A stretch of 64,000 bases of DNA from Polaribacter sp. MED152 (GCF_000152945.2 NC_020830.1:2490501-2554500), one strand, 5' to 3'; positions 52,714 through 62,556 are shown, numbered from the stretch's first letter. Numbers and translations are program-made. Notes: generated from the sequence alone by a model not told the origin.

Positions 52714-53562
52714 ATGAATTCAAATAAAAACTCGTCGAGAAGACGACTTGAAGGCAAAAATAGTAAGCCTCTAAGTAGAAAACCCTCTAACAAGAGAACT
52801 TCAAAAAAAGATTCTAGCAAATCTTCGCAATCAAGCCAAACCAACTCATCAACAGGAATACGTTTAAACAAATACATTGCCAATTCTGGAGTTTGTTCTA
52901 GAAGAGAAGCAGATACGTATATAGAACATGGAAGTGTAAAGGTTAATGGTAAGTTGGTTACAGAAATGGGCTATAAAGTACAGCCAGATGATGTTGTACA
53001 ATTTGATGGTACATCTATTACACCAGAGCAAAAAAGGTATATTTTATTAAATAAGCCTAAAAATTACATTACTACCATGGATGATGATCGTGGACGTAAA
53101 ACAGTAATGGATTTGGTCTCTAATGCATCAAAAGAAAGAATTTATCCTGTTGGACGTTTAGATAGAAACACAACTGGTCTACTATTATTTACCAATGATG
53201 GTGATTTGGCTAAAAAATTAACGCATCCAAAGCACAATGTGCGTAAATTATATCATGCTTCTTTAGATAGAAAACTAGATCTAAAGGATTTAGAAAAGTT
53301 AAGAGGTGAAGTAATTATTGAAGGTAGAAAAGTATTTATAGACGCTGTTTCTTATGTAGATGGGCAACCTAAAACAGAAATTGGTATCGAAATTCATTCT
53401 GGTAGAAATAGAATTGTAAGAAAGATTTTTGAACACGTAGGCTATAAAGTAAACAAACTAGATAGAGTTATTTTTGCTGAGTTAACTAAGAAAAATTTAC
53501 CAAGAGGTAGATGGAGAGCTTTAACTAATCAAGAAGTAAGCAATTTACAAATGATGAAATAA
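52714..53562 (+). CDS. RsuA/RluB-family pseudouridine synthase
   Basis: 282 residues. A Ser/Lys/Arg-rich N-terminal extension of about 48 residues precedes an S4 RNA-binding domain (RLNKYIANSGVCSRREADTY in the S4 core). The catalytic domain carries the active-site aspartate in PVGRLDRNTTGLLLFTNDGD. It isomerises uridine in rRNA; RluB (23S) is the likely equivalent because of size and the S4 domain, but RsuA/RluE/RluF cannot be excluded. Confidence 0.9.
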   Translation: MNSNKNSSRRRLEGKNSKPLSRKPSNKRTSKKDSSKSSQSSQTNSSTGIRLNKYIANSGVCSRREADTYIEHGSVKVNGKLVTEMGYKVQPDDVVQFDGTSITPEQKRYILLNKPKNYITTMDDDRGRKTVMDLVSNASKERIYPVGRLDRNTTGLLLFTNDGDLAKKLTHPKHNVRKLYHASLDRKLDLKDLEKLRGEVIIEGRKVFIDAVSYVDGQPKTEIGIEIHSGRNRIVRKIFEHVGYKVNKLDRVIFAELTKKNLPRGRWRALTNQEVSNLQMMK

Positions 53563-53586
53563 TTGTTATTTGCAAAACAATTTAAT

Positions 53587-53619
53587 AAACCTTTTAAGTT
53601 TTTCTTAAAAGGTTTTTTT
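53587..53619 (+). terminator. Terminator after the pseudouridine synthase gene
   Basis: The 12-bp stem AAACCTTTTAAG/CTTAAAAGGTTT with a 5-base loop is followed by a T run. It reaches the convergent hutG stop at 53618. Confidence 0.88.
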
Positions 53620-54583
53620 ATGCGTTAACTATAATGCAGTCTATCAACTTTGCAGCAAGTTGAGCTGTAATGTCATCTTGATCATAAATTGGGTTAAGTT
53701 CTGCAATATCACAAGCAATAGTTTTCTTGCTTTTTAATAAATAAGTTAAAGCTTGATGAACAAAATTGGGGGACAATCCAAAAGGAGAAGGTGCACTTAC
53801 TCCAGGAGCATATGCAGATGATAATCCATCTAAATCTATAGTTATGTAGAGCAAATCCATTTTAGCTAAAAAGGAGTTCAACTTAGATTTAATGTCTTTA
53901 GAAAAGGTTTCACATTCTAAATTGGTAATGAATGAAACGTTTTTTTCTCTTGCAGTTTCAAATAATTCTTTGGTATTAGATTGTTGTTGAATGCCAATTG
54001 CCAAATAGGTTACATTATCATTTTCTGATAATATTTGATGAAAGGGCGTGCCAGAATTTGGTTGAAAAGTTGTTGTTCTTAAATCAAAATGAGCATCAAA
54101 ATTTATAATTCCGATTTTCTGTTCTTTACTATTTTTTACTCCATTTTTGATTCCATTAAATGTGGCATAAGCAATATCATGCCCTCCACCAATTCCAATT
54201 GGAAAGTAGTTGTTGGATATTAATTGAGAAATTGTTTTAGAGAAAGCAATTTGGCAATCTTCTAAATTGTTTTCAGTGCAAATAATATCACCAAAATCTG
54301 TGATTTTTTTATCATTAAAATGGATGGGTAATTTTCCTAATTTGCCTCTTACAGCATCTGGTCCATTTTTTGCACCAATTCTACCTAAATTTCTTTTCAC
54401 ACCTTCATCGCAAGCATAACCAATAATTCCAAATTGATTTTTTGATTTTTTATCAATGTCTGAAATATTGGAGATTGAGATTTTTTCATGCCAGTATTGA
54501 TCATTATACTCAGATATTCTTCCTGAATATAATTTCTTATTTGCTTCTTGATATTTAACCTTTAAATTCTTGAGAAATTGCAT
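53618..54583 (-). CDS. hutG: Formimidoylglutamase
   Basis: Hydrolyses N-formimidoyl-L-glutamate to glutamate and formamide, the last step of histidine breakdown. 321 residues with arginase fold and a full binuclear Mn site: GGGHD (H135), DAHFD (D163, H165, D167), DLDGL (D250, D252). Last gene of hutHUIG, 2 bases after hutI. Useful contrast to the degraded paralogue at 28368-29528. Confidence 0.95.
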   Translation of the reverse strand: MQFLKNLKVKYQEANKKLYSGRISEYNDQYWHEKISISNISDIDKKSKNQFGIIGYACDEGVKRNLGRIGAKNGPDAVRGKLGKLPIHFNDKKITDFGDIICTENNLEDCQIAFSKTISQLISNNYFPIGIGGGHDIAYATFNGIKNGVKNSKEQKIGIINFDAHFDLRTTTFQPNSGTPFHQILSENDNVTYLAIGIQQQSNTKELFETAREKNVSFITNLECETFSKDIKSKLNSFLAKMDLLYITIDLDGLSSAYAPGVSAPSPFGLSPNFVHQALTYLLKSKKTIACDIAELNPIYDQDDITAQLAAKLIDCIIVNA

Positions 54584-54585
54584 TT

Positions 54586-55824
54586 TTACGATTTAATTTC
54601 TTGCCCTTTTAAATATACTTTGGCTACACTAGGATTACCAAAAGAATAAGGGATGTAGTTGTATGAATTTATTTCTTTGGTAAGAATTAGGTTTGCTAAT
54701 TTACCTTTAGTTATAGAGCCCACTTGTTCTTGAAGATTCATAGCGTAAGCACCATTAATTGTGGCTGCATTTATGGCTTCTTCAGGTGTCATTTTCATTT
54801 TAATGCAAGCTGTAGAAACTACGAAATTCATGTTTCCAGAAGGAGTAGAGCCTGGATTATAATCTGTAGCTAAGGCTAATGGCAATCCAGAATCAATCAT
54901 TTTTCTAGCAGGTGCATAAGGTATTCCTAAAAAGTAGGAACAACTTGGTAAGGCAACTGGCATTGTTTGCGTATTTTTTAAATCGGCTATATCATGATCT
55001 CTCATTACCTCTAAATGATCTACAGATAAAACATTATGATTCAATCCTTCCTGTATGCCACCAAATGCATTAAATTGATTTACATGAATTTTACCTTTTA
55101 AGCCATATCTTGAGCCTGCTTTTAAAATCATTTTAGTATCCTCTAAAGAAAAGTAACCTTGTTCACAGAAAACATCAATGAAATCAGCTAAATTTTCTTT
55201 TTCAATTATTGGTAAAACTTCATTAACTAAAAGGTTTAAATAGCCTGTTTTATTATTTTTAAATTCTTTTGGAACTGCATGTGCACCTAAAAAAGTTGCT
55301 TTAATTTCTATAGGATAATTTTCCTTTAAACTTTTAATGACACGTAACATTTTCAGTTCTGCATCTTTAGTAAGACCATATCCAGATTTAATTTCAACAG
55401 AACCTGTACCTAACTGAATAATTTCTTCTAAGCGTTTTTTAGTTTGATGATAAAGTTCATCTTCTGAAGTGGTTTGTAGTTTCTTGGCCGAGTTTAATAT
55501 TCCACCTCCATTTTCTGCAATATGTGCATAGGTTAAGCCTTTAATTCTATCTACAAATTCGTCTTCTCTATTGCCAGCATAAACCAAGTGTGTATGAGAA
55601 TCACACCAAGAAGGTAAAATCATTCTACCATTAGCGTCAATGATTTTACAATTGATTTTTGGACAATTTTTCATAGGTCCAAAATCTTTTATAAGACCAT
55701 TTTCTATAAGTAAGAACGCATTTTTTATGGTGGGTAGTATGTTCATTTCTTCTCCTGAAATAAATTGAATGCTACCTTCTCTTACTTGCAGTAATTCTTT
55801 AATATTTTTAAATAGTATTTGCAT
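54586..55824 (-). CDS. hutI: Imidazolonepropionase
   Basis: Opens the ring of 4-imidazolone-5-propionate to formimidoylglutamate. 412 residues, amidohydrolase fold. The metal-binding HxH is in WCDSHTHLVYAGNREDEF, followed by GGGILNSAKKL, FLGAHAVPKEF, HVNQFNAFGG and LATDYNPGSTPSGNM. It overlaps hutU by one base. Confidence 0.96.
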   Translation of the reverse strand: MQILFKNIKELLQVREGSIQFISGEEMNILPTIKNAFLLIENGLIKDFGPMKNCPKINCKIIDANGRMILPSWCDSHTHLVYAGNREDEFVDRIKGLTYAHIAENGGGILNSAKKLQTTSEDELYHQTKKRLEEIIQLGTGSVEIKSGYGLTKDAELKMLRVIKSLKENYPIEIKATFLGAHAVPKEFKNNKTGYLNLLVNEVLPIIEKENLADFIDVFCEQGYFSLEDTKMILKAGSRYGLKGKIHVNQFNAFGGIQEGLNHNVLSVDHLEVMRDHDIADLKNTQTMPVALPSCSYFLGIPYAPARKMIDSGLPLALATDYNPGSTPSGNMNFVVSTACIKMKMTPEEAINAATINGAYAMNLQEQVGSITKGKLANLILTKEINSYNYIPYSFGNPSVAKVYLKGQEIKS

Positions 55825-57821
55825 TAGAAGAGGTTTTTTAAATAGGTTTCATCTACTAAGTTAGGTAAAGTTACTTTTAGGTTTGGAGTTCTTTCCATTT
55901 CCCTTTTAATGGCAAAAATGGCTTCATCATTTCTAGCCCAACTTCTTCTAGCAATACCGTTATTTACATCATAAAAGAGCATGTTTTTAAGTTTTTGTTC
56001 GGCTTTAGAAGTACCATCTAGAAGCATTCCAAAGCCACCATTAATAACTTCTCCCCAGCCAACACCACCTCCATTATGAATAGATACCCAAGTTGCACCT
56101 CGAAAACTATCTCCAATTACATTATGTATAGCCATGTCTGCAGTAAATTTACTACCATCATAAATGTTAGATGTTTCTCTAAATGGTGAATCTGTGCCAC
56201 TTACATCATGATGATCTCTACCCAAAATTACAGGACCAATTTCTTTATTTTGTATAGCTTTATTAAAAGCTTTAGCAATTTCTATTCTACCTTCTGCATC
56301 TGCGTATAAAATTCTAGCTTTAGAGCCAACCACCATTTTGTTAGATTTTGCATTTTCTATCCAAGTGATGTTATCTTGCATTTGAAGTTGAATTTCTTGA
56401 GGTGATTTCTTCATCAATTTACGTAAAACCTTCGCAGCAATTTCATCGGTTTTATCCAAATCATCATCATTACCTGATGCACAAACCCATCTAAAAGGAC
56501 CAAAACCGTAATCGAAACACATTGGTCCTAAAATATCTTGAACATAAGATGGGTATTTAAAATCGATATTATTATCAGCCATAACATCTGCACCTGCTCT
56601 TGAAGCTTCCAATAAAAAGGCATTTCCATAATCGAAAAAATAGGTTCCTTTTTCAGTATGTTTATTAATTGTATTTGCATGTCTAATCAACGATTGCTGA
56701 ACCTTTTCTTTAAATAATTCAGGATTTTCTTTGATTAACGAATTGGCTTCCTCATAGCTTAAATCTGCTGGATAATATCCTCCTGTCCAAGGAATATGAA
56801 GCGAGGTTTGATCTGAACCAAGGTGTATAAAAATGTCTTCTTCATCAAATTTTTCCCAAACTTCAATTACATTTCCTATGTAAGCAATAGATACAATTTC
56901 GTTATTTTTTTGTGCTTTTTTGGTGATTTCAACTAGGATGTTTATATCATCAATTAAAATATCTACCCAACCTTGTTGATGCCTTTTTATAGCAGCGTTT
57001 TTATTTACTTCAGCACAAATAGTAATACAGCCAGCAATGTTACCAGCTTTTGGTTGTGCACCACTCATACCACCTAAACCAGCAGTTAAGAAAATTTTTC
57101 CATTCGGATTTTCATCGCGTTTCAAAATTTTACGAAAGGCATTCATTACAGTAATTGTTGTGCCATGAACTATTCCTTGTGGCCCAATGTACATAAAAGA
57201 ACCTGCTGTCATTTGGCCATATTGAGATACGCCTAAAGCATTAAATTTTTCCCAATCATTAGGTTTAGAATAATTAGGAATCATCATTCCGTTTGTAACG
57301 ACTACTCTTGGAGCGTTTTTATTAGAAGGAAATAAACCCATTGGATGGCCAGAATACAAATGCAAAGTTTGTTCTTCTGTCATTAAAGCCAAATATTGCA
57401 TAACCAATAAGTATTGAGCCCAATTTTGGAAAACAGCCCCATTACCACCATACGTAATTAGCTCTTCTGGATGTTGTGCTACATCAGGATTCAGGTTATT
57501 TTGAATCATTAACATTAGAGCAGCTGCTTCTTGTGTTTTTGCAGGGTATTGAGAAATTGGCCTAGCATAAATTTTATGTTTAGGTTTAAAACGAAACATA
57601 TATATTCTTCCATATTCAATTAGCTCTGCAGCAAATTCTGGTGCTAATTCTTCATGCCACTTTTTTGGAAAGTAGCGTAAAGCATTTTCTATTGCCAATT
57701 TCTTTTCAGAAATCGATAAAATATCTTTTCTTTTAGGAGCTCTATTTGCGCTTTCTAAATCTCTATTTTTAGAAGGTAATTTGTTGGGAATTCCTTGTAG
57801 TATTTCTTCCTTAAAAGTCAT
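55824..57821 (-). CDS. hutU: Urocanate hydratase
   Basis: Adds water to urocanate using tightly bound NAD+ as an electrophile. 665 residues, about 100 longer than the proteobacterial enzyme, as in the long form I associate with Bacteroidota. Conserved segments are YGGNGAVFQNWAQYLL, YIGPQGIVHGTTIT, GLGGMSGAQPKAG, and GRDHHDVSGTDSPFRETS. 7 bases downstream of hutH. Confidence 0.96.
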   Translation of the reverse strand: MTFKEEILQGIPNKLPSKNRDLESANRAPKRKDILSISEKKLAIENALRYFPKKWHEELAPEFAAELIEYGRIYMFRFKPKHKIYARPISQYPAKTQEAAALMLMIQNNLNPDVAQHPEELITYGGNGAVFQNWAQYLLVMQYLALMTEEQTLHLYSGHPMGLFPSNKNAPRVVVTNGMMIPNYSKPNDWEKFNALGVSQYGQMTAGSFMYIGPQGIVHGTTITVMNAFRKILKRDENPNGKIFLTAGLGGMSGAQPKAGNIAGCITICAEVNKNAAIKRHQQGWVDILIDDINILVEITKKAQKNNEIVSIAYIGNVIEVWEKFDEEDIFIHLGSDQTSLHIPWTGGYYPADLSYEEANSLIKENPELFKEKVQQSLIRHANTINKHTEKGTYFFDYGNAFLLEASRAGADVMADNNIDFKYPSYVQDILGPMCFDYGFGPFRWVCASGNDDDLDKTDEIAAKVLRKLMKKSPQEIQLQMQDNITWIENAKSNKMVVGSKARILYADAEGRIEIAKAFNKAIQNKEIGPVILGRDHHDVSGTDSPFRETSNIYDGSKFTADMAIHNVIGDSFRGATWVSIHNGGGVGWGEVINGGFGMLLDGTSKAEQKLKNMLFYDVNNGIARRSWARNDEAIFAIKREMERTPNLKVTLPNLVDETYLKNLF

Positions 57822-57828
57822 AGTATAT

Positions 57829-59319
57829 TTATTTTACAATTACTTTTTTGTTCTTTACGAGTTGAATTAGAGCATTTATATCGTCTTTCAACAAACGATC
57901 TTCTTCTAGTTTTTTAACCTTAGCTCTTATAATTTTATGATTTTTCTCTATAATTTCAGAAAAAGTATTAGGTCTTCTAAATTCTAAAGCTTGTGCAGCA
58001 TAGAGTAATTCAATCGCTAGTATCTTTTCTAAATTTTCTAAAATCTGATTTAATTTTCTGCCAGAAATACTCCCCATAGAAACATGGTCTTCTTGACCTA
58101 AAGAAGTTGGAATACTATCTGCAGAAGGAGGAAAGCAAAGCGATTTGTTTTCTGTAACCAATGCAGCAGTTGTGTATTGAGGAATCATAAAGCCAGAATT
58201 TAGTCCACCACTTTTGGTAAGTAATCTTGGTAGCCCATATTTACCTTCCAATAATAAATAGCAACGTCTGTCTGCAATATTACCTAATTCAGAGGCTGCA
58301 ATAGAGCAATAATCTAAGGCCATAGCTAAAGGCTGACCATGAAAATTCCCTCCAGAAATAGCCTCAGTTTCACTTAGCACAATTGGGTTGTCTGTAACAG
58401 AATTCATTTCTATTTCTGCTAATTCTAGTAAATGATTAAATGCATTCCTAGAGGCACCATGAACCTGTGGAATACACCTCATAGAATATGGATCTTGAAC
58501 ACGTTCGCAATTTTCATGTGAGGTGATGTTCTGAGAATCTTTAAACAAATTTCTCATTCTTTTAGCCACCTTAATAGCACCTTTAAAAGGTCTTATTTCA
58601 TGCAATTCAGGTTTGAAAGGAGATGAACTACCTTTATAACCTTCTATACTCATAGCTCCAGAAACATCAGCCAAATCAAGTAGGTATTCCATTTTTGTAA
58701 GGCCAGTTATGGTGTGTGCTAAAATAAATTGCGTTCCGTTAATTAAACCTAAACCTTCTTTAGCTTCAAGTTCTATAGGATCTAAATTGTAGATTTCTAA
58801 AATTTCTTTGGCAGTATATATTTCATCATTTACCAAAAAATCGCCTTCACCAATTAAGGGTAAAAATAAATGAGAAAGTGGAGCTAAATCACCAGAAGCA
58901 CCTACAGAGCCTTGCTTAGGAACAGTTGGTAATAAATCATTTTCTATAAAAAAAACAATACGTTCTATAAGCTTTAATCGAACACCAGAAAAACCTTGAC
59001 AAAGAGCATGAACTTTGCAAATCATCATTAATTTAGATAAGCGTTTGTTTATGTTTTCACCTACACCAACTGCGTGCGTAATCAATAGATTTTTTTGAAG
59101 TAGGTTGGTTTCTTCTTTAGAGATTTTTACATCACAAAGAGGTCCAAAACCAGTGTTTATGCCATAAACCACTTTATCACTTTCTGTAATTGCAGTAACT
59201 TTTGCTCTACAACTATTAATTTTAATTTTTGCTTCGGTTGTAATTACTGCTTTTAAAGTTCCGTTAGCTATTTTGTTTACTTTTTCAAGTGTAAGGGTAT
59301 CTATTCCGTATTTAAACAT
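57829..59319 (-). CDS. hutH: Histidine ammonia-lyase
   Basis: Deaminates L-histidine to urocanate, the entry step. 496 residues. The self-made MIO electrophile comes from A141-S142-G143 in GSVGASGDLAPLSH. Also present: YGINTGFGPLCD, RVQDPYSMRCIPQVHGA, NFHGQPLAMALD, and the C-terminal QEDHVSMG. First gene of the operon and divergent from the LysR regulator, 77 bases apart. Confidence 0.96.
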   Translation of the reverse strand: MFKYGIDTLTLEKVNKIANGTLKAVITTEAKIKINSCRAKVTAITESDKVVYGINTGFGPLCDVKISKEETNLLQKNLLITHAVGVGENINKRLSKLMMICKVHALCQGFSGVRLKLIERIVFFIENDLLPTVPKQGSVGASGDLAPLSHLFLPLIGEGDFLVNDEIYTAKEILEIYNLDPIELEAKEGLGLINGTQFILAHTITGLTKMEYLLDLADVSGAMSIEGYKGSSSPFKPELHEIRPFKGAIKVAKRMRNLFKDSQNITSHENCERVQDPYSMRCIPQVHGASRNAFNHLLELAEIEMNSVTDNPIVLSETEAISGGNFHGQPLAMALDYCSIAASELGNIADRRCYLLLEGKYGLPRLLTKSGGLNSGFMIPQYTTAALVTENKSLCFPPSADSIPTSLGQEDHVSMGSISGRKLNQILENLEKILAIELLYAAQALEFRRPNTFSEIIEKNHKIIRAKVKKLEEDRLLKDDINALIQLVKNKKVIVK

Positions 59320-59333
59320 TGTGTTCTATTGTG

Positions 59334-59364
59334 TTGTATTGCTACAAAGTTATAATTACTTTTG
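59334..59364 (+). promoter_or_regulatory. Promoter of the LysR gene
   Basis: TTG at 59334-59336, 20 bases, then TACTTTTG at 59357-59364, 33 bases before the LysR ATG. Two direct copies of ATATCATT (59375-59382 and 59384-59391) lie between promoter and start and could be regulator half-sites. Confidence 0.6.
59345..59352 (-). promoter_or_regulatory. Putative -7 element of the hut operon
   Basis: On the minus strand TAACTTTG matches TAnnTTTG, 26 bases before the hutH ATG. It lies inside the LysR promoter, so the two promoters overlap face to face. No good -33 TTG, which fits a promoter needing an activator. Confidence 0.5.
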
Positions 59365-59396
59365 ATGCTTTATAATATCATTTATATCATTAAATA

Positions 59397-60281
59397 ATGC
59401 TTACAGGTTATCAAATAGAATTACGTCATATCAAATATTTTTTAGCAGTTGCTGAAGAATTGCATTTTAGAAAAGCCGCAGAAAAGCTATTTATTTCTCA
59501 GCCAGGATTAAGCAGACAGATTAAAATTTTAGAGGAGGAATTAGGTGTAGTTTTATTTGAAAGAAATAATAGAAACGTAGTATTAACTGCAGTTGGTGAG
59601 TATTTAAAGGTAGAATTTACGAATCAATTAAAAATGTTAACAAATACATTAGATAGTGCAAAACTGCTTCAAGATGGTAAAAAGGGAGATTTAAAAATAG
59701 GGTATGTTGGTTCTGCAATGCAGGATGTAATTCCTAAATTATTAATCAATTTTGAAAAGCAGAATCCAAATGTGTTGTTTGATTTAAAAGAGTTGGATAA
59801 CAAAAAGCAAATTGACGATTTATTGGCGTTGTCTATCGATGTTGGTTTTGTAAGGTTAAGAAGAATTCCTAGAGATTTAGATATTAGAACAGTTTTGAAT
59901 GAGCATTTCTGTTTGGTATTACCCAAAAATCATCCTGTAGATAAAACCAATTTTAAAAGTATATCCGACTTTAAAGAAGCTTCTTTTATTTTGTTTGATT
60001 GGAAATACAGTGCGTCTTATCATGAAAAAGTGATGCAAATTTTTGATGATTGTGGATTTACTCCAATAGTTTCTCACAATACCATTCACTCAAGTTCTAT
60101 TTTTAAATTGGTAGAAAATAATTTCGGAATTTCTATAGTGCCAAAATCTTTAGCTAAAAAAGAAGGTTATAAGATTAAGTTTATAGATTTAGATATGATA
60201 CCTCAAAAGACCAAGCTTTCTGTGGTTTGGAATAAGAAAAATACCAATCCTATTTTACAGGAATTTCTAAAACTTATTTAA
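59397..60281 (+). CDS. LysR-family transcriptional regulator, probable hut regulator
   Basis: 294 residues. N-terminal winged helix-turn-helix (FLAVAEELHFRKAAEKLFISQPGLSRQIKILEEELGVVLFERNNR, in part, about residues 13-58), then a periplasmic-binding-like effector domain (DLKIGYVGSAMQDVIPKLL, GISIVPKSLA). Divergent from hutHUIG with overlapping promoters, the classic LysR arrangement, so regulation of hut in response to urocanate or histidine is likely. Flavobacterial hut regulation by LysR is inference from position. Confidence 0.88.
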   Translation: MLTGYQIELRHIKYFLAVAEELHFRKAAEKLFISQPGLSRQIKILEEELGVVLFERNNRNVVLTAVGEYLKVEFTNQLKMLTNTLDSAKLLQDGKKGDLKIGYVGSAMQDVIPKLLINFEKQNPNVLFDLKELDNKKQIDDLLALSIDVGFVRLRRIPRDLDIRTVLNEHFCLVLPKNHPVDKTNFKSISDFKEASFILFDWKYSASYHEKVMQIFDDCGFTPIVSHNTIHSSSIFKLVENNFGISIVPKSLAKKEGYKIKFIDLDMIPQKTKLSVVWNKKNTNPILQEFLKLI

Positions 60282-60335
60282 ATGTATGGTTTCTAAAGTT
60301 ATATCATTTTGACTGTTACTTATTGTTCTAAAAGC

Positions 60336-60366
60336 AAAAACCCTGTAAACGAATGTTTACAGGGTT
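60336..60366 (-). terminator. Terminator after tRNA-Phe
   Basis: The 12-bp stem AACCCTGTAAAC/GTTTACAGGGTT with loop GAAT has a plus-strand A tract on its left, i.e. a T run for the minus-strand tRNA. It starts 7 bases after the tRNA 3' end. Confidence 0.88.
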
Positions 60367-60372
60367 ATAATG

Positions 60373-60445
60373 TGGTACCTCCAGGAATCGAACCAGGGAC
60401 ACAAGGATTTTCAGTCCTTTGCTCTACCAACTGAGCTAAGGTACC
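60373..60445 (-). tRNA. tRNA-Phe (anticodon GAA)
   Basis: On the minus strand the acceptor GGTACCT pairs with AGGTACC (discriminator A). D arm TAGCTCAGTTGGTAGAGCA, anticodon stem AAGGA/TCCTT with loop CTGAAAA (anticodon GAA), T arm CCTGG-TTCGATT-CCTGG. No CCA encoded. 73 nt. Confidence 0.97.
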
Positions 60446-60455
60446 ATTACCATTA

Positions 60456-60470
60456 GCGGATGCAAATATA
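60456..60470 (-). promoter_or_regulatory. -7 region of tRNA-Phe
   Basis: The minus-strand string TATATTTGCATCCGC includes TATATTTG (-7) and is identical over 15 bases to 1071-1085 before tRNA-Glu. The -33 TTG is not clear here. Confidence 0.6.
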
Positions 60471-60516
60471 AAATGTTTTTTTACATCTCCTACATAAATT
60501 TGAGAAAAATGTGTTG

Positions 60517-60524
60517 TATTTTTG
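60517..60524 (+). promoter_or_regulatory. Putative -7 element for coaX
   Basis: TATTTTTG matches TAnnTTTG, 21 bases before the coaX ATG; no well-placed -33 TTG. Confidence 0.4.
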
Positions 60525-60544
60525 AAATTCCTTAAATTTAAAGA

Positions 60545-61273
60545 ATGAATTTAACAATTGATGTTGGTAATACAAGAGTAAAAGCTGCTGTTTTTGAGGA
60601 TGATAAGCTTCTTTTGGTTGAAGTTTTTATGCTTGACGAAATTATTACTGAAATAAAAAAAATAGTAGAATCATATGCAGTTCAAGAAGCAATAATTGCA
60701 AATGTTTCCTCAATTTCAGAAAAGTTGCTCAATAATATCAATAAAATTGTGCCATTAACCAGAGTTAGTTCTACAATGCAACTGCCATTTACAAACAATT
60801 ATGCTACACCTCATACTTTAGGTTTAGATAGGTTAGCACTTGTTTTTGGTGCTGTTTTGGAACATAAAAATCAAAATATACTTATCATAGATGCTGGTAC
60901 TTGTATAACTTATGATTTTGTAAGTGAAGAAAAAGAGTATTTTGGGGGTGCTATTTCTCCAGGAATTCAAATGAGATACAAATCATTAAATCATTATACT
61001 TCTAAATTACCTTTGTTAGATTCTCAAATTCCTAATTATTTTATTGGTGATAGCACAGAAGAAAGTATTCATTCAGGTGTTGTTAATGGGGTTGTTCAAG
61101 AAATTGAAGGCATCATTTCTCAATACAAAAACAAATATTCAGATTTAACAGTTGTTTTAACAGGAGGAGATACAAATTTCTTGTCAAAACAATTAAAAAG
61201 TAGCATATTTGCCAATCAAAATTTTCTCCTAGAAGGATTAAATAGAATACTTATTTTTAACAATAACAAATGA
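60545..61273 (+). CDS. coaX: Type III pantothenate kinase
   Basis: First committed step of coenzyme A synthesis: pantothenate + ATP to 4'-phosphopantothenate. 242 residues of the ASKHA fold, with LTIDVGNTRVKAAVFE (phosphate 1), LGLDRLALVFGA, IIDAGTCITYDFV and GGAISPGIQMRYKSLNHYTSKLP (in part). It overlaps the next gene by 4 bases (ATGA). Confidence 0.94.
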   Translation: MNLTIDVGNTRVKAAVFEDDKLLLVEVFMLDEIITEIKKIVESYAVQEAIIANVSSISEKLLNNINKIVPLTRVSSTMQLPFTNNYATPHTLGLDRLALVFGAVLEHKNQNILIIDAGTCITYDFVSEEKEYFGGAISPGIQMRYKSLNHYTSKLPLLDSQIPNYFIGDSTEESIHSGVVNGVVQEIEGIISQYKNKYSDLTVVLTGGDTNFLSKQLKSSIFANQNFLLEGLNRILIFNNNK

Positions 61274-62556
61274 TTAGAAAGATTATAGTAATTGTTTTAC
61301 TATTTGCTTCTGTAAGCTTTATGGCCCAAAGATCTAATTCATCTCCTTATTCATATTTTGGAGTAGGTGAAGAATTTAATACGAATACAGTAATTCAAAA
61401 TTCTATGGGAGGTATTGGTGTTGCATTTAACCACTACAAATATTTAAACTTTACAAACCCAGCAGCTTACGCAAATTTACGTTATACGACTTATGGTTTT
61501 GGGTTGTTGAATAACGATTTAACAGTAAAAACGGCCAATACAAGTCAGAATAGTACATCAACAAGTATAACTTATGTGGCTTTAGCTGTGCCAATTGGTA
61601 AAAAAGCTGGTTTTTCTATTGGTTTACAACCTTTTTCTTCTGTAGGATATTCTTTAAATAATGCAGTTTTAAATTCAGATGGTAGTACTTCAGAAATTAC
61701 GCTTTATTCTGGAAATGGAGGTATTAATAAAATATATGGAAGCTTTGGTATTAAATTATTCAAAGAATTTTCTTTAGGATTAGAGGCAGATTTTAGCTTT
61801 GGTAATGTAGAAAATAGTATTATCAACCAAAGAGACAATGTTTCTTTAGCAACAAAATATAATGAGGATACAGATATTAGAGGAGGTGCTTTAAAAATAG
61901 GTGCTCAATATAAAAAGGAACTAAAAAATAACTTAGTGCTAGATTTAGGAGCTACAGTAAAATTAGAGCATGAATTAAATGTTTCAGGAAGAGATTATTT
62001 ATACTCATTAACTTTTGCCAATGGTGGTTCAGAATCTCCTAGAGATACTTTATCTACATCAACCATAAATGGTAGTTTTAACATACCAATCAAATCTACA
62101 TTTGGTGCTGGTATTGGTAAACTAGACAAATGGTATGCAGGAGTTGAGTACGAAAGTCAAGATGCTTTTACTACAAATGGGCTTTTAGCCAATTCGAATG
62201 ATGCATACAAATATGGGAAATCGAATAGATTTTCTTTAGGAGGATATTACTTACCTAAAATAAATTCAATTTCAAGCTATTGGAATAGAGTTACTTATAG
62301 AGCTGGTTTACGATTTGAGAACACTGGTTTACTGGTAGATGGTACAGGAACTAACACAAATTTTACAGAAATTAAGGACTTTGGCATATCTTTTGGTTTA
62401 GGTTTACCACTAAAGAGATTATCTACCATTAATGCTGGATTTGAATTTGGTAAAAGAGGAACTACAGAAAATAATTTAATTCAAGAAAATTATTTTAATT
62501 TTAGATTAAGTTTATCTTTGTCTGAGACTTGGTTCGTAAAAAGAAAAATAGATTAA
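61270..62556 (+). CDS. Outer-membrane beta-barrel protein of unknown function
   Basis: 428 residues with a signal peptide (1-20, FMAQ). Early conserved segment NSSPYSYFGVGEEF, GGIGVAFNHYKYLNFTNPAAYANL, then alternating beta strands to a C-terminal FRLSLSLSETWF. The start (NPAA-type segment) recalls FadL/porin-like barrels and the PorV-like P-A-A motif, but the fold call is by pattern. It keeps company with coaX, a TPR protein and lptC, an order I believe recurs in Flavobacteriaceae. Confidence 0.75.
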   Translation: MIRKIIVIVLLFASVSFMAQRSNSSPYSYFGVGEEFNTNTVIQNSMGGIGVAFNHYKYLNFTNPAAYANLRYTTYGFGLLNNDLTVKTANTSQNSTSTSITYVALAVPIGKKAGFSIGLQPFSSVGYSLNNAVLNSDGSTSEITLYSGNGGINKIYGSFGIKLFKEFSLGLEADFSFGNVENSIINQRDNVSLATKYNEDTDIRGGALKIGAQYKKELKNNLVLDLGATVKLEHELNVSGRDYLYSLTFANGGSESPRDTLSTSTINGSFNIPIKSTFGAGIGKLDKWYAGVEYESQDAFTTNGLLANSNDAYKYGKSNRFSLGGYYLPKINSISSYWNRVTYRAGLRFENTGLLVDGTGTNTNFTEIKDFGISFGLGLPLKRLSTINAGFEFGKRGTTENNLIQENYFNFRLSLSLSETWFVKRKID

